Shown: one piece after another, positions 1 through 16,932 of the stretch
Numbering within the stretch: the stretch's first letter is position 1
How the letters are laid out: each line of letters begins with the position of its first letter
From: Hormiphora californensis
Taxonomy: Eukaryota > Ctenophora > Tentaculata > Cydippida > Pleurobrachiidae
Direction of reading: 5' to 3'
Length of the DNA: 64,000 bases
Assembly (NCBI GenBank): GCA_020137815.1
Contig: CM035360.1
Location: 5,979,559-6,043,558 of the forward strand
Program-made: the position numbers and the translations under genes
The notes under the pieces: model-generated
The model's database searches: none
Seen by the model: only the letters and a program-made list of their open reading frames with translations
Told to the model about the DNA's origin: nothing

Positions 1-1
1 C

Positions 2-961
2 AAGGCAGATAAAGCCCCTACCAAAGTGGATAAAGGGGTACCATGTAAGGCTGAGAAGGAGAACACCAAACCAGCCAAGAAACCTCCCCCAACAGGGGCA
101 GCCCTGAAAAACAAAGTCCCACGGAGAAGTGTTCTGCCCAGTAAACCTCCCCTCACCACATCTCGTGCTGGAGGTCCGGCCAAGAAACCAATTGCTGCTC
201 CACCTCCAACAACACGACCACAAGCTCCCCCATCCCGTCGAGTCTCCTCAGCACCTCCCACCCGACCACCTTTCAGAGGTGGCAGCGCTCCCCCAGTTCG
301 GCCATCATCAGCTCGTTTGGGACGGCCTGGTAGCGGGGTTAGACCTGCTGGTCCTCCACAACCAGCCAAACAGACAACACGGGGTACTGTTACTAAAACA
401 GCAGCTCCCACTAATAAGACAGCAACATCATCTCGTACTGTAGGGAGTACAGCTGCCCAGAAATCAACCAGATCTAAGACGGGAACTAAACCAGGTGTTC
501 CTGATACTAAGGGGAAATCAGTTGTACCGGGTAAATCATCCCAGCCTGCTACCACAAACAACACAAAGAGACAGACGAGGCAGGGCAGCGAGGCAGTAAT
601 GCGGCCAGTACGACCCAAGACACTCCGAGAAAGCCAGGCATTCTCAGTAAATAGTCGAACAATGGCAATAATCAACGAGGCTCCTCCCTCATCGCTAGTT
701 CGAGCTAAACCACGCCACTCAATCGAGACACCCTCTCCTATACGGAGTTTTAGCCGCTATGATGAGAAGGACCCTGAAGCTGTAGCTATTGATGAGGATC
801 AATACGAGACTGTTGGAATGAATAACAATGATGACGATGATGATGACTTTGACCCATATCTGGACGAGATGTTACGAGCTCACAATAAAAAAGTTCTCGA
901 AAGGGAGAGGGCACGCCATAGGATTCCAGGAAACCAAAGAGGAGAAGGAGAGGGTAGTTAG
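2..961 (+). CDS. 3' end of an unidentified Pro/Lys/Arg-rich protein gene (5'-partial)
   Basis: An open frame enters from the left edge and ends at the TAG at 959-961, giving about 319 residues of what is probably a last exon. The first 200 residues are low-complexity and basic, rich in Pro, Thr, Ser, Lys and Arg with repeated KKP, RPP and APP motifs. The C-terminal third is less biased and includes an acidic run of six Asp followed by a charged, helix-prone end (DEMLRAHNKKVLERERARH). This composition is common in disordered cytoskeletal or microtubule-binding tails, but I see no diagnostic domain and do not assign a function. The stop lies 346 bp before the PPP1R8 start on the same strand. 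The reading frame looks genuine because it stays open for 960 bp with protein-like composition. Confidence 0.7.
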   Translation, partial: KADKAPTKVDKGVPCKAEKENTKPAKKPPPTGAALKNKVPRRSVLPSKPPLTTSRAGGPAKKPIAAPPPTTRPQAPPSRRVSSAPPTRPPFRGGSAPPVRPSSARLGRPGSGVRPAGPPQPAKQTTRGTVTKTAAPTNKTATSSRTVGSTAAQKSTRSKTGTKPGVPDTKGKSVVPGKSSQPATTNNTKRQTRQGSEAVMRPVRPKTLRESQAFSVNSRTMAIINEAPPSSLVRAKPRHSIETPSPIRSFSRYDEKDPEAVAIDEDQYETVGMNNNDDDDDDFDPYLDEMLRAHNKKVLERERARHRIPGNQRGEGEGS

Positions 962-1306
962 AAGAGGAGGACGAGGGGAATAAAATAAAGAGAGTTTTAA
1001 GAGAGTTATTTATGCGTGCCACATTGAGGAGAGAGTTAGCGAATAGAAAGAGGGGGAGAAGAGAAAATATGCAAGAGTGAGAAAAAAAGAGTGAGTTCAA
1101 GTGAGTTCAAGTGAGTTTAAGTAAAGAAAGAGAGTGAGTTGACATGACAAGAGTCGTGTTTTTTATTATGTGCTTTAATATTTTGTAAATTGTAATATTT
1201 TGTCGAGACATTCGAGCGTGTTTTACTTTGAATTATGGTTTATTTCATCACCTGTTTCACCACATCTCTATATTAGTTGAGATAAATTGTGATGATAATG
1301 ATGTAA

Positions 1307-4300
1307 ATGATGCATGCTGTGCGGCCCAGGACCAGAGCACCGAAGAGGAAGTTTGATAGGGATGCAGAGAGGACCAAAGCATTCACCCCACCTGACTGGT
1401 AAGAGAGAAGTTGTCATTTCTGTTGCCTTGTCGGACCCTCTCTTACAAATTCAAAGGAGGGTTAGAATATAACAAAAAGTTATGTACTGGGAGTTTTAAA
1501 ATGTTGGTTTATCGGGCTAATAGTAGAGTCGATAACTACATCGACCTCTCCCAATTGTTCCAGTTTTTGTCACATCTGTTTGGAGCCTCGACACGACCTC
1601 TAAACAGATGTTACTTTTTCACAAACTGTTTTCATCTTGGCGTAATCAGCAGTTGAAATGTTGCTGATCATAACAAAAACCTGACTAAATTTTTTCAACT
1701 TGGGGCAAAACCATGGGTGTCAAAAGTTAGCTCTAGGTCCCCTGAGTAACCATCCGGAGACTCCAAGAGATATTTCAAGCCGTTCTCCTGTAATCATTAA
1801 TCCCGGTAGAGCACATATTTGAGTATGGACGTACGTGCAATTGCCTACAACCTCAACTTTAATGTATAACGTTAATGTGCGTCTCTCTCTTTTCTCCCCC
1901 TTGAGAAAGAGTTATCTCGCGCGGCGCAGCCGCACGTGCGGTTTTTCCAGAGAGAGTGAGAGAGATACAATAACATGTAAACAGCCTGCCAGCGCTCACG
2001 TACGTCCGCATTGTATTTTTTTCTCCACCGGGATTAATGATTACGGGAGAACGGCTTGAAATATCTCTTGGAGTCTCCGGATGGTTACTCAGGGGACCTA
2101 GAGCTAACTTTTGACACCCATGGTTTTGCCCCAAGTTGAAAAAATTTAGTCAGGTTTTTGTTATGATCAGCAACATTTCAACTGCTGATTACACCAAGAT
2201 GAAAACAGTTTGTGAAAAAGTAACACCTGTTTAGAGGGGGGGGGTGACACGTAACACTTTGTAACACTTTGTAACATGTGCAGAAAACTTTTTGTGCACG
2301 TTACATGTTACAAAGTGTTACAAAGTGTTACAAAGTGTTACAAAGTGTTACAAAATGTTACAAAATGTTACAAAGTGTTACAAAATGTTACAAAATGGGC
2401 ATTTTTTGTAACTTTTTGCAACATTTTGCAACATTTTGTAACACTTTGTAACACTTTGTAACACTTTGTAACACATGTAACACTTTGTAACATGTGCAGA
2501 AAATATTTTGTGCACGTTACATGTTACAAAGTGTTACGTGTCACCCCCCCCCCCTTAGAGGTCGTGTCGAGGCTCCAAACAGATGTGACAAAAACTGGAA
2601 CAATTGGGAGAGGTCGATGTAGTTATCGACTCTACTATAAAAGTTATGAAAATATACTTTTTAACTAACTTTCTTCCTTTTTATCCAGGGTTGGTAAGCC
2701 TCCTGCTGGGCTCCATTTAGACGTCATAAAGAATGATAAACTGATTGAGAAGAAGATGATAGATGAAAAGCCATACTACCTGTTTGGTAATTGTTTAGCA
2801 GAAACTCAATACAACTCTAGTTCCCATAGATGTATCTTTTATGCAATCAATCAAACAATCAAGTGAATCGTAGATAAATCACAGTTGTGGACTAAATAAC
2901 AGCCCCTGTGAAAGTTATACAACAAATAATACTAACTATTTCAGGTAGAAACGCGGATGTGGTTGATATCACGATAGACCACGCCTCAGCTAGTCGATAC
3001 CACGCTGCCCTTGTCTACCACAAAGTCCTCAAACGATCCTTTATCATCGACTTAAACAGCAGTATGTAACATGAACTGTGTATGTTGTTCAGCTGTTGTT
3101 GAATTGTTTGGGGGTTACTCTCACCTGAATTTGATCTGGGATAATCGATTGTTTCGGTAATGGTCCACTATATCCCTCTCCCTCTGAGACACTCCCTCTC
3201 CCCAGCTCACGGTTCATTTATTGGAACTATCCGGCTAGATGGGACCACCCCTAAACAACTCCTAGTGGACCAATCCTTCCATTTCGGGGCATCCAGTAGG
3301 GCCTTCACTCTGAGAGAGAGACCCCAGGGAACACATGTCTACTCAATTCAAGGAGAGAACAAGCAGCTTCAGGAACTTTTAGGTAAGCTGTTTTAGGGAT
3401 TTTGTATACAATTTAGCATGGAATAGCCATTAGGGTGTGATATATGATACTGTGATTCTATTCCAACGGCTACGGGCTATAAAAACTCACGAATCAATTT
3501 GTATTTAAAAAACCGACGGGTTTTACCAAAAGTGTAAAAGGATAACTTTCTGACACACCTCGTTACACACCAGGCATAGAGAACGAGAAAGAGCTGGACG
3601 ACTTGACAGAGTTCAACACAACCCACAACAAGAGAGTTGTCATAGCAACAGCTGGGGATAAAACAGAACAACGCCGATCTAGTTCGGGGTCCAACAGGAT
3701 CTCATTTACAGATGATCCCCTTGTTATAAATCCTGAGGATATAGATCCGACTATTGGGAGGTTCAGAAACATGATATCTTCCAGTATCATCACCCCTAAC
3801 ACGGTATGTGAGATGTGTGGATATTGGTAAAAATTAGCTGTGAATTGTGTGGATATTGGTAAACATTAGCTGTGAGCTGGAACAATGTGCTTGTTATTGT
3901 GGACTGGCCCTACTCAATTAACAGGAGGAAAGAGTTCCGAGTTTCGAGTAAATTACCTTATTCTAGTTCTGAAATTATTAATCTCTCTTGTTAGCCTGGG
4001 GATGGTACGAACACTCTGTATGACAGTAAAAGGAAAGCGGAGACAGCCCGTGACAACAGTCTCTATAGCAACCTACCACCACTAACATCGCCAACAAAGA
4101 CAAAAACTAGGTAACATCTCCTAACCGGTACTAAACAGCTGATAAAGTCCTCTGGAGCGATAATGTTCTCATATCTCAATCACTTCTAACATCCAATTAT
4201 ATGTATTAGATCTGAATGACTTGTTTTCAGTTATTTACCCCGGGTTAATGCAGCCCCTGAGCCGGTTGATTTGGCGGCTATTGTTCCACAACCTGTACCC

Positions 4301-4571
4301 GAGCCTCTAAAACAAGGTGTGTATGTCTCCACTCTCACATACCTTTACACAATTCCAACTCTAACATACCTACATATTCCATTTTTTGTACTTTTCCAGT
4401 TCTGTGTTTTTGGCTTTTGCGGACCCCGAAACAAGTTCCACTTACCCCTCCTAAAATTTGTTCTAACTTGTATTGTTTTCAGAATCAGAAGATTTGGAGC
4501 CAAAACGAAAGAAGTACGCGAAGGAAAGCTGGCCTGGTCGAAAACCAGAGACCAAAATTGCGCTTTTTTAA
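1307..4571 (+). CDS. PPP1R8: Nuclear inhibitor of protein phosphatase 1 (NIPP1), FHA-domain PP1 regulator
   Basis: Eight exons: 1307-1398, 2689-2786, 2945-3061, 3206-3382, 3574-3803, 3995-4110, 4231-4316, 4483-4571, giving 334 aa (human about 351). NIPP1 is a nuclear PP1 regulatory subunit linked to splicing and chromatin. Visible features: an N-terminal GKPPAGLHLDV segment and an FHA domain (about residues 30-125) containing YYLFGRN, SRYHAALVYH and NSTHGSFIGTIRL. Then comes a central PP1-interacting region with LTEFNTTHNKRVVIAT and the RISF motif (RVxF type), followed by INPEDIDPTIGRFRNM. The end KRKKYAKESWPGRKP matches the family C-terminus. The Met-Met start at 1307 follows an in-frame stop at 1304; the first 25 residues are not conserved, so an upstream exon is possible. 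Intron 1 is expanded to 1.3 kb by a nested fold-back insertion. Confidence 0.95.
1521..2637. mobile_element. Fold-back (long inverted repeat) transposon in PPP1R8 intron 1
   Basis: The left arm (1521 to about 1808) is the reverse complement of the right arm (about 2028-2637) with very few mismatches, around a central loop of about 220 bp. The termini read TAGTAGAGTCGATAACTAC and its complement. Flanking TAA at 1518-1520 and 2638-2640 could be a 3-bp target duplication. The right arm is interrupted at 2237-2560 by a second palindrome plus its target repeat; the left arm lacks this and shows the empty site. No transposase frame is visible, so it is non-autonomous. Confidence 0.85.
2237..2554. 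mobile_element. Nested palindromic element of TTACAAAGTG-type decamers inserted in the outer fold-back arm
   Basis: A 318-bp palindrome begins with a G run plus TGACACGTAAC and ends with GTTACGTGTCA plus a C run. Its left half is built of repeated TTACAAAGTG/TTACAAAATG decamers and its right half of their complements. It is flanked by a perfect 6-bp duplication TTAGAG at 2231-2236 and 2555-2560. The uninterrupted left arm of the host element carries a single copy of that site, which supports a real later insertion. Confidence 0.85.
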
Positions 4572-4779
4572 AATCGATGCCTTTGACGAAAGAGACACTA
4601 TATTTTACCCCACAATGTTGTTATCTTGATCTATTTATACACACAAGTTCTGGTTTCCCGCCATTAATCATATATGCCTTGTTAATTGGTCTTCCCTTCC
4701 TAAATCGTTAATTGGTTTCTGCAATCTAAATGCATACTTCTCCCTACTATGCATTTGATCTTTTTCAAAGGTTTTCGAA

Positions 4780-6133
4780 ATGACTAAGCTGAGGATATTG
4801 TGTCTCCACGGTTATAGACAAGGTGAATGATAGTTTTAGGGAGAAAACGGGCGGACTCCGAAAAGCTTTGAAATCCCTTGCAGAATTTGGTAGGTTATGA
4901 TCCAATGATGTTTCCTCCACCTTTTCTAATTGACTGATAACTAACTTATCGCTCTATCATCTACATGTTCGTCCATTGGCCATTTCCCCATTATATTTCT
5001 ATAGCCAGTATTCCCAAATCCCCTTCTAACCCAATATCCCCCAGAGTTTGTGAAGGCACCCCACGCTGTGCACGGGGAAGAAGGCAGCTTCAGTTGGTTT
5101 TATAGTAACCCCTCCACACACGATCTCCAAACATACAACTGCCTCGATTACAGTTGTGAGGACCCCGGGTTTGATGAAAGTGTACAGTTTATCAGCTGAT
5201 TATTTAAAAGAAAAGGTTTGTGGACTGTTATTTTGATTTGTCATGTTGGTCTAAAATTTTCTGAGGGCTTTTGTTGTAAATGCCGATAAAACGGGATAAA
5301 AAACAACAGAAGGTCAGTTGGCCATCGTGCGTCACAATTTCTGTCGTGGCTCTTGAAATCCCTCCCACCATGCGCGTTTCTTATGAGAAAAGCAAAGCGG
5401 TTTTAGCGCGCACGTCTCTCAGCGAGATTTGAAGGTGAGATATTCAAAATTCAAACATTGCACAGCTGCAGGAGCTTCTTCTCCTATCACTGATAACTGA
5501 TTGAGTGATAACACATTCCATGTTTCAGGGCCCATTTGACGGAATACTGGCATTTAGCCAGGGATCATGTTTTGCTGCCTTGCTTTGCTCCATGAAGGAC
5601 ATTCCCAAGCCGAGATTTGTTATTCTGTTTGGCGGGTATAAATCCCGGATATCCAAACATGACAAGTACTATGAGAATGTTCTACAGACTCCTAGTCTAC
5701 ATGTCTATGGCATGGGAGACAATGTCATTTCACCGGGTATGTGATGTTTGGTGGTGGGTGGGGGACTCGCTCAGATGACTTTCAATAATCATTTGAATTA
5801 TGAATATATGATATTTGAATCTTGAATCTGTCACTTTTCCTGCCAGAGATGAGTGAGAAACTGACGACCTACTTCGCTGATCCCGTTATACTAGCACACA
5901 GTGGAGGTAAGGGAAATGTAAAGGAGGGTTAGAAGTTAGAACATTACAAAAGGGAAACTGGTTCACTTTGTTAGGATGGGGTTGAGTTTGAACCGTGGTT
6001 GTTAGTGTTTGTCAATTAGGACACTTTCTTTCACCCCTCTTTCTCCTAATTAGGACATTTTGTACCAACTACGGCTGAGGTCAGGAACAAGTGTAAGGAG
6101 TTCTTGAGAGCACAGCAACTTGAACCAAGTTAA
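4780..6133 (+). CDS. OVCA2: OVCA2/FSH1-family serine hydrolase, with two apparent single-base frame breaks
   Basis: Exons 4780-4889, 5045-5215, 5529-5736, 5847-5906, 6054-6133 (about 208 aa if repaired; human 227). Family members are small alpha/beta-hydrolase serine esterases. Seen: start MTKLRILCLHGYRQ, then FREKTGGLRKAL, the nucleophile elbow GILAFSQGS, GMGDNV near the acid residue, and SGGHFVP with the catalytic His. The first exon hits TGA at 4828 in the ATG frame, while the conserved FREKTG segment lies one base further on. The second exon hits TGA at about 5196, while ADYLKEK, in phase with the next exon, again lies one base on. Both look like one-base insertions. This could be a degrading gene or sequence error; splice sites and catalytic residues remain. 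It starts 208 bp after the PPP1R8 stop. Confidence 0.8.
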
Positions 6134-12053
<5,920 letters not shown>

Positions 12054-15000
12054 ATGGCGGCTGATGTTGGGAAGAGCCTGGAGGGATTGAACTTATCAGA
12101 CAAAGGCCAATCAAAATCAGGTTGGAAACACATTTTTTCTGTTCCAATTAAATTTTGACTCTTGGTTTTCCACGTGCGGTAAATTGTTATATCCTGCTGC
12201 TATGGCCTATGCAAGCTCCATGGCCTCCGGATAACTTATTATCCTTTCATTTCTAGATATATTCTGTGTTTCCCCCCTGCTTGACCTGCGTCTCCAGACG
12301 TTGTCACCGTTATCACAGGTTCGAGTACACCCAGTAGCCGGGGCAGTTACCTGGACAACATGCCTAGTAAGAACGACGACAAGAAGACTCTCTCCCCCTC
12401 CCTGCTTCGTCTCTACATTGATGAAGTGGAGCAGGATGATAAGGTAGGGAAGTAAAGGGTAGGGTGTAAAGAACTAATTTTAGTTAGTTACCGGGTGGCG
12501 GGTGTTAGAGACTGATATAAACAAGGTAGGGATTGTTCAGATAGTGAGAATGGACCGTGACATGGGGACTGGGGTTAACTTAGGAGATGGGTGAGATAAT
12601 AGTTATTATCAGTGACTCTCGGTGTAATGGGAGGTGTGCCGTGTGATAAAGTCATTGGCGAGAATAGCAATTATGCTTAGTTTTGTAAATTGTACCCAAC
12701 GCCGCCCTTTATACTGACTTCAATAGTCTTTTGACACACCCTCTCCTTCTGAAATTATAAACTGTGGGCGGGAGAGAGCGAGATAGAAAAGGGGAGATTG
12801 AGTGAGAGTTGTTTGGATGGACTGGAAAGAGAGATAGAAGAAGAAGAAAAAGAGGAGCGGGGATAGAGAGATGGATTGTTGCTTGTTTCAATTAACATCC
12901 CTGCATTATGACAGATTGACTGATCGCTTCATAAGATCACCAATCAGACAACTTCTGTTTTACAAATTATAACTCTCCTTACATACCCTCATCAAATCAT
13001 GAAATGATGAATTTCACCCGAAGTCGCACAGCCCATCCCAAACGATCATAGATAAATCGCAATTGAGTATTGACGATTGCCCCGGCACTATAATATATAC
13101 CCCTGACCACCTCAGCTAGTTACTAGTGACTACCTGGTAACATCCCTGACATCTAACATCCCTCAGGTGTCAATTCGTGATTTTCTACGCCATCTCAAAA
13201 GAACAGGATTGCGGCCCTTTGGTGACCCCCGCCTAACTGAGATGATGCACAAGTTATCCAACGACCCAAGTGGGCTGTTGACCATTCAATCAGAAATAGG
13301 TTAGGAATGTGTTGTCGTGCTTTTTAGACTTTAGTTCTACCCCATACCACGAGAATGAATCTGGAGTCAGTTATAAATCATGAATATATTGAAAGGTTTT
13401 CCCTCGGTAGCATGCAGTTTCACTTCCCCTACATGCCTGGCAGTTACCCTCAAACATTTCTCCTGTTTCAGGTTGTAAAAAGTACATGAATGTCGAGGAG
13501 TTTATAGAGGCAACTTCTAAGAATGCTTATCTACTGAACAAGGCTCTCAGCTCCAACCTTATCATCCCTGAGTTTCCTGATTTCTGTAAGTAGTCAGTCA
13601 GATACAGGTTTTCTTAGATTACGAGTTAACTAACTAGTATGTATTGTTATTTACTAAACATTTACTAAACATCTCGGAATCATTCGACCTCATTAGCTGT
13701 GTATACTCCTATTTTAATTTCCCCTTGCCCAGGTAAAGAGATAGCTACAATGTACAAGAAACTACTGAGTGTAAAGGGAGGTCTAAATGCCCAGTACATC
13801 CCACAGCTAGCCCGTCTTAACCCTGACTTCTTTGGTTAGTTGAAAGAAGATGATTTAACTACATTCATCTTGACTAATGGTCAAACCTAATTCAGGATCA
13901 ATTTATTGGGCTCATCTTGATATTGAATCATAACCGTTGCAATACAATAACCCTCCCCTATCCCTCTTCAGGTATCTCTATTTGCACCGTTGACGGTCAG
14001 AGGTTTGCCATTGGAGATACAGACATCCCATTCTGCATCCAGTCTTGTAGCAAAGCCCTCAACTATGCCATCAATGTAGCTGAACTAGGTCCTGACAAGG
14101 TTCACCAGCATCTTGGAAAGGAGCCAAGTGGAATTGGATTCAACCAGATCTCGGTACGTGTGGGTGAAACATGTGTCCCATTCCCCCACCGTATCTCATA
14201 TCTCTCTCAAAGCTTTTCAAACCTCCCTCCTCCACTCATAATAACTGCTATTACCCTTTTTGCACGGTTAAGAAGTTCTGACCGAGTCAACTTCCAATTC
14301 CCATCAGCTCGACAAGAATGGTCTGCCCCATAACCCCATGATCAACCCTGGAGCTATTGCATGCTGCAGTGTCCTCAAGAATATGTGGAGTCTGGATGAT
14401 CGATTTGACCATACCATCAGTAAGTTAGAGGAGAACCTTGAAAAATTACTTATTGGTGTTTTTTTGCCACTCAATTCTTCGGGGAGAGAGAGGTTCGAAA
14501 AGCGGAAACAAATCTTGTTGTGATGTAAAGGATGATACATTACCTAGCATGGAATTCCATTCTTGAATATTCTGGAACGCACTATTTGTTTCAAGGTGTG
14601 ATTCATATTTCCTGCGTGCATTATAAAAACATTTCACACCCTCAGACGAATACAAGAAAATGGCAGGTCAAGAATTTATTGGTTTCAGTAACGCCACGTT
14701 CCTTTCTGAAAAGTCGTGTGCTGATCAAAACTTTGCAATTGGTTACTTCCTGAAGGAGCACGGAGTATTCCCTCCAAGTTAGTGAAACTGTTCAAAATAG
14801 GACCTTTCAAAAAGTGAAAACAAAAGTGTTCCGGCGCCGGGAATCGAACCCGGGTCTTGTGGGTGAGAGCCACAGATGCTAACCCCTACACCACGTCGGA
14901 GATGTCTTATGTGCAATTGCGTGTATTTTATACTCACCCGTACACGAATACTTTTTATCGAATCAAACGTCACAACTTCGGTGAACTCCGAGGGCAAAAT

Positions 15001-16932
15001 ATTATGGTTACGTTTTCATTAATTAATCAACAATCCCTCTCTTAGACACAGACCTAAAGCAGACACTGGATCTCTACTTCCAGTTGTGTTCTGTAGAAGC
15101 AACTGCTGAATCTTCTGCTGTTATTGCCGCCACCCTCGCTAATGGTACATTACTAAATCCTAACTATTGTGCCGTATTAGCCAAGTGATCGGTTTACTGT
15201 TTCTAATTATTGTAAAGTCCAATTTTTTATTTAAGCGACAGGCCGCCGCGCACACAATTGGTTAATTGGTCATATCTCCGGTTCCTGATAAGATAAAGAC
15301 TTGAACCTGGTTGCGTTGGAAAGATAAAATTTTTATCTTTCCAATGGCACCAAGAAAAAGTCGCTAGCTTATCAGGAACCGGAAATCGATTTCAAGCGCT
15401 GCATTTTGATGCGCGGCGGACTGTCGCTTAAATAAAAAATTGGACTTTACGGGTTATTCATCAAGTTTCTCTCGACTTCCAGCCAATACCTCTCTCTAAA
15501 TAATACATATCTCAATATCTCCAGGTGGTGTGTGTCCCATTACCCAAGAGTCATGTATTACACCCGATGCTGTCCGGAACACTCTATCCCTAATGTACTC
15601 TTGTGGAATGTACGACTACTCAGGGGAGTGGGCCTTTGAGGTCGGTCTACCCGGCAAATCAGGTAAAATTAGTTCCACTCATCCCATTTCATTGGCTGGG
15701 TTCGCGAAAAATCGCGCGCGAAAAAAGAGGGCGCGACGTGCCCAACCCATTTCACAACTTCTCGGATTATACCGAACCCTTTCCTTTAATACTTCCATCC
15801 CTAATTGCATCACTCCCTTGACCACCCCATTTTATTTCCAGGTGTGGCAGGTTCTATCTTTATAGTAGTCCCCAACCTGATGGGAATCTGTGTGTGGTCC
15901 CCTCCCTTGGACGCTCTGGGTAACAGTTTCAGGGGCATTGAGTTCGCTAAAATGCTCTGCAAACGGTTCAGTTTCCACCAGGTATTTGTCTGCTTTCGTC
16001 TGCTACTTAAAACTTTATACAGTGTGCTTGGTACTGTTACTGCAGTAGTCTGTAAAGTTTGTGTAAGCAACCTTTGTTTTATCAATTCGGCATTGCCGAA
16101 ATGGCTTCGAGTGCAGATCTCCAATTTACATATTTCTTCTCCCCCTCCAGTATGACGCTATCAGTGGAGGACTTGGAGCTAAGATTGACCCCCGCCGATA
16201 CCAAACTAGCGAGACTAAAGAGAGTCAAATTGTTAACATGCTGTTCGCTGCTTCCGCCTCTGATACTGTGCTCCTTCAGAAATATTTACAGGTAAAACAA
16301 CTACTCCTTCATAAAGTTGTCTTTCTTATCAGTAACTTTTTTAAACCCAACTCTCATGAACATGTTTCTCTTCAAATCACCTCCCTCTTCTCTTGGTAGC
16401 TCAGCGACCTCTTTCAGTACGGGAGGGGTTTATTTATAACCAACTTACCTTGCTCCACCCCGATTTGAACAAAACAATACCCCTCTTCTTCCTCCCAGAC
16501 TGGAGTTGATTTCAACATGGCTGACTATGATGGTAGGACTGCCCTCCATTTGGCGGTGTGTGGTGGGAACTGGCAGATTGTCAAGTTCCTGGTGGACAAG
16601 GGACAGTGCAATGTTAACCCACTAGATAGGTGGAACTGTACACCACTAGATGATGGGTATGTTGTTAGAAAACCTCTTTAGTGAATACAAGTCACTTTAA
16701 AGTCTTTAGTGACTCAAGAGGTATTGATTATATTCTCTCTTGACACACCGTGTCAATGACACTGTCCCACAGAGTTTCACACAGAGTTTTCAGTTAATTT
16801 TGCACATTGTAATTATCGGTGTGATTGATTTCCAGGTACAAATACGAGCAGACTGAGATTGTAGCCTATCTAGAAAAGAAGGGAGCTGTGAAGGGAGTCG
16901 ATCTCATACATGCAGCATCACAGCAGTACTGA
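12054..16932 (+). CDS. GLS: Glutaminase (kidney/GLS type) with C-terminal ankyrin repeats
   Basis: Fourteen exons: 12054-12120, 12298-12443, 13167-13299, 13472-13585, 13733-13834, 13972-14153, 14308-14419, 14646-14777, 15046-15144, 15525-15662, 15842-15981, 16151-16291, 16499-16656, 16836-16932, giving 586 aa. It hydrolyses glutamine to glutamate and ammonia. Visible: an N-terminal EF-hand-like helical region ([33 protein letters not shown]), then the beta-lactamase-like catalytic domain. This has the Ser-x-x-Lys pair in [13 protein letters not shown] (about S212/K215), NPMINPGAI, and SNATF with [36 protein letters not shown] and a C-terminal ankyrin pair ([20 protein letters not shown]) follow. 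The N-terminus from this Met is not an obvious mitochondrial presequence, so an upstream targeting exon or cytosolic form is possible. Introns hold a tRNA-Glu and a MITE. Confidence 0.96.
14829..14900 (-). tRNA. tRNA-Glu (CTC anticodon)
   Basis: On the minus strand the 72-nt sequence begins TCCGACGTGGTGTAGGGGTT and folds as a cloverleaf. The anticodon stem TGTGG/CCACA closes loop CTCTCAC with anticodon CTC. The T-arm GGGTTCGATTCCC is canonical, and the D-arm contains the A box (GGTGTAGGGGTTAGCA). The acceptor stem pairs except at 5-68 (A-C). It lies antisense in glutaminase intron 8. Confidence 0.9.
15212..15450. mobile_element. MITE with 30-bp terminal inverted repeats (GTAAAGTCC family)
   Basis: The ends GTAAAGTCCAATTTTTTATT and its complement match over about 30 bp (15212-15241 and 15421-15450). 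Inner arms (GTTCCTGATAAG / CTTATCAGGAAC, GATAAAA/TTTTATC) make most of the element fold back. It is 239 bp, non-coding, in glutaminase intron 9. The termini resemble those of the element at 52939-53176. Confidence 0.8.

Noticed and set aside
2276-2461. 61-aa frame of Tyr-Lys-Val-Leu-Gln repeats
   Set aside because: It is the translation of the TTACAAAGTG decamer array.
4822-4840. A 17-nt mini-intron GTGAATGATAGTTTTAG to rescue the OVCA2 frame
   Set aside because: It is too short to be spliced and its removal gives the wrong frame and deletes the conserved FRE residues.
5240-5450. Possible MITE in OVCA2 intron 2
   Set aside because: No paired termini could be found; short palindromes only.
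14829-14900. Functional coupling of tRNA-Glu with glutaminase
   Set aside because: Antisense intronic tRNA placement is common and nothing in the sequence suggests regulation.
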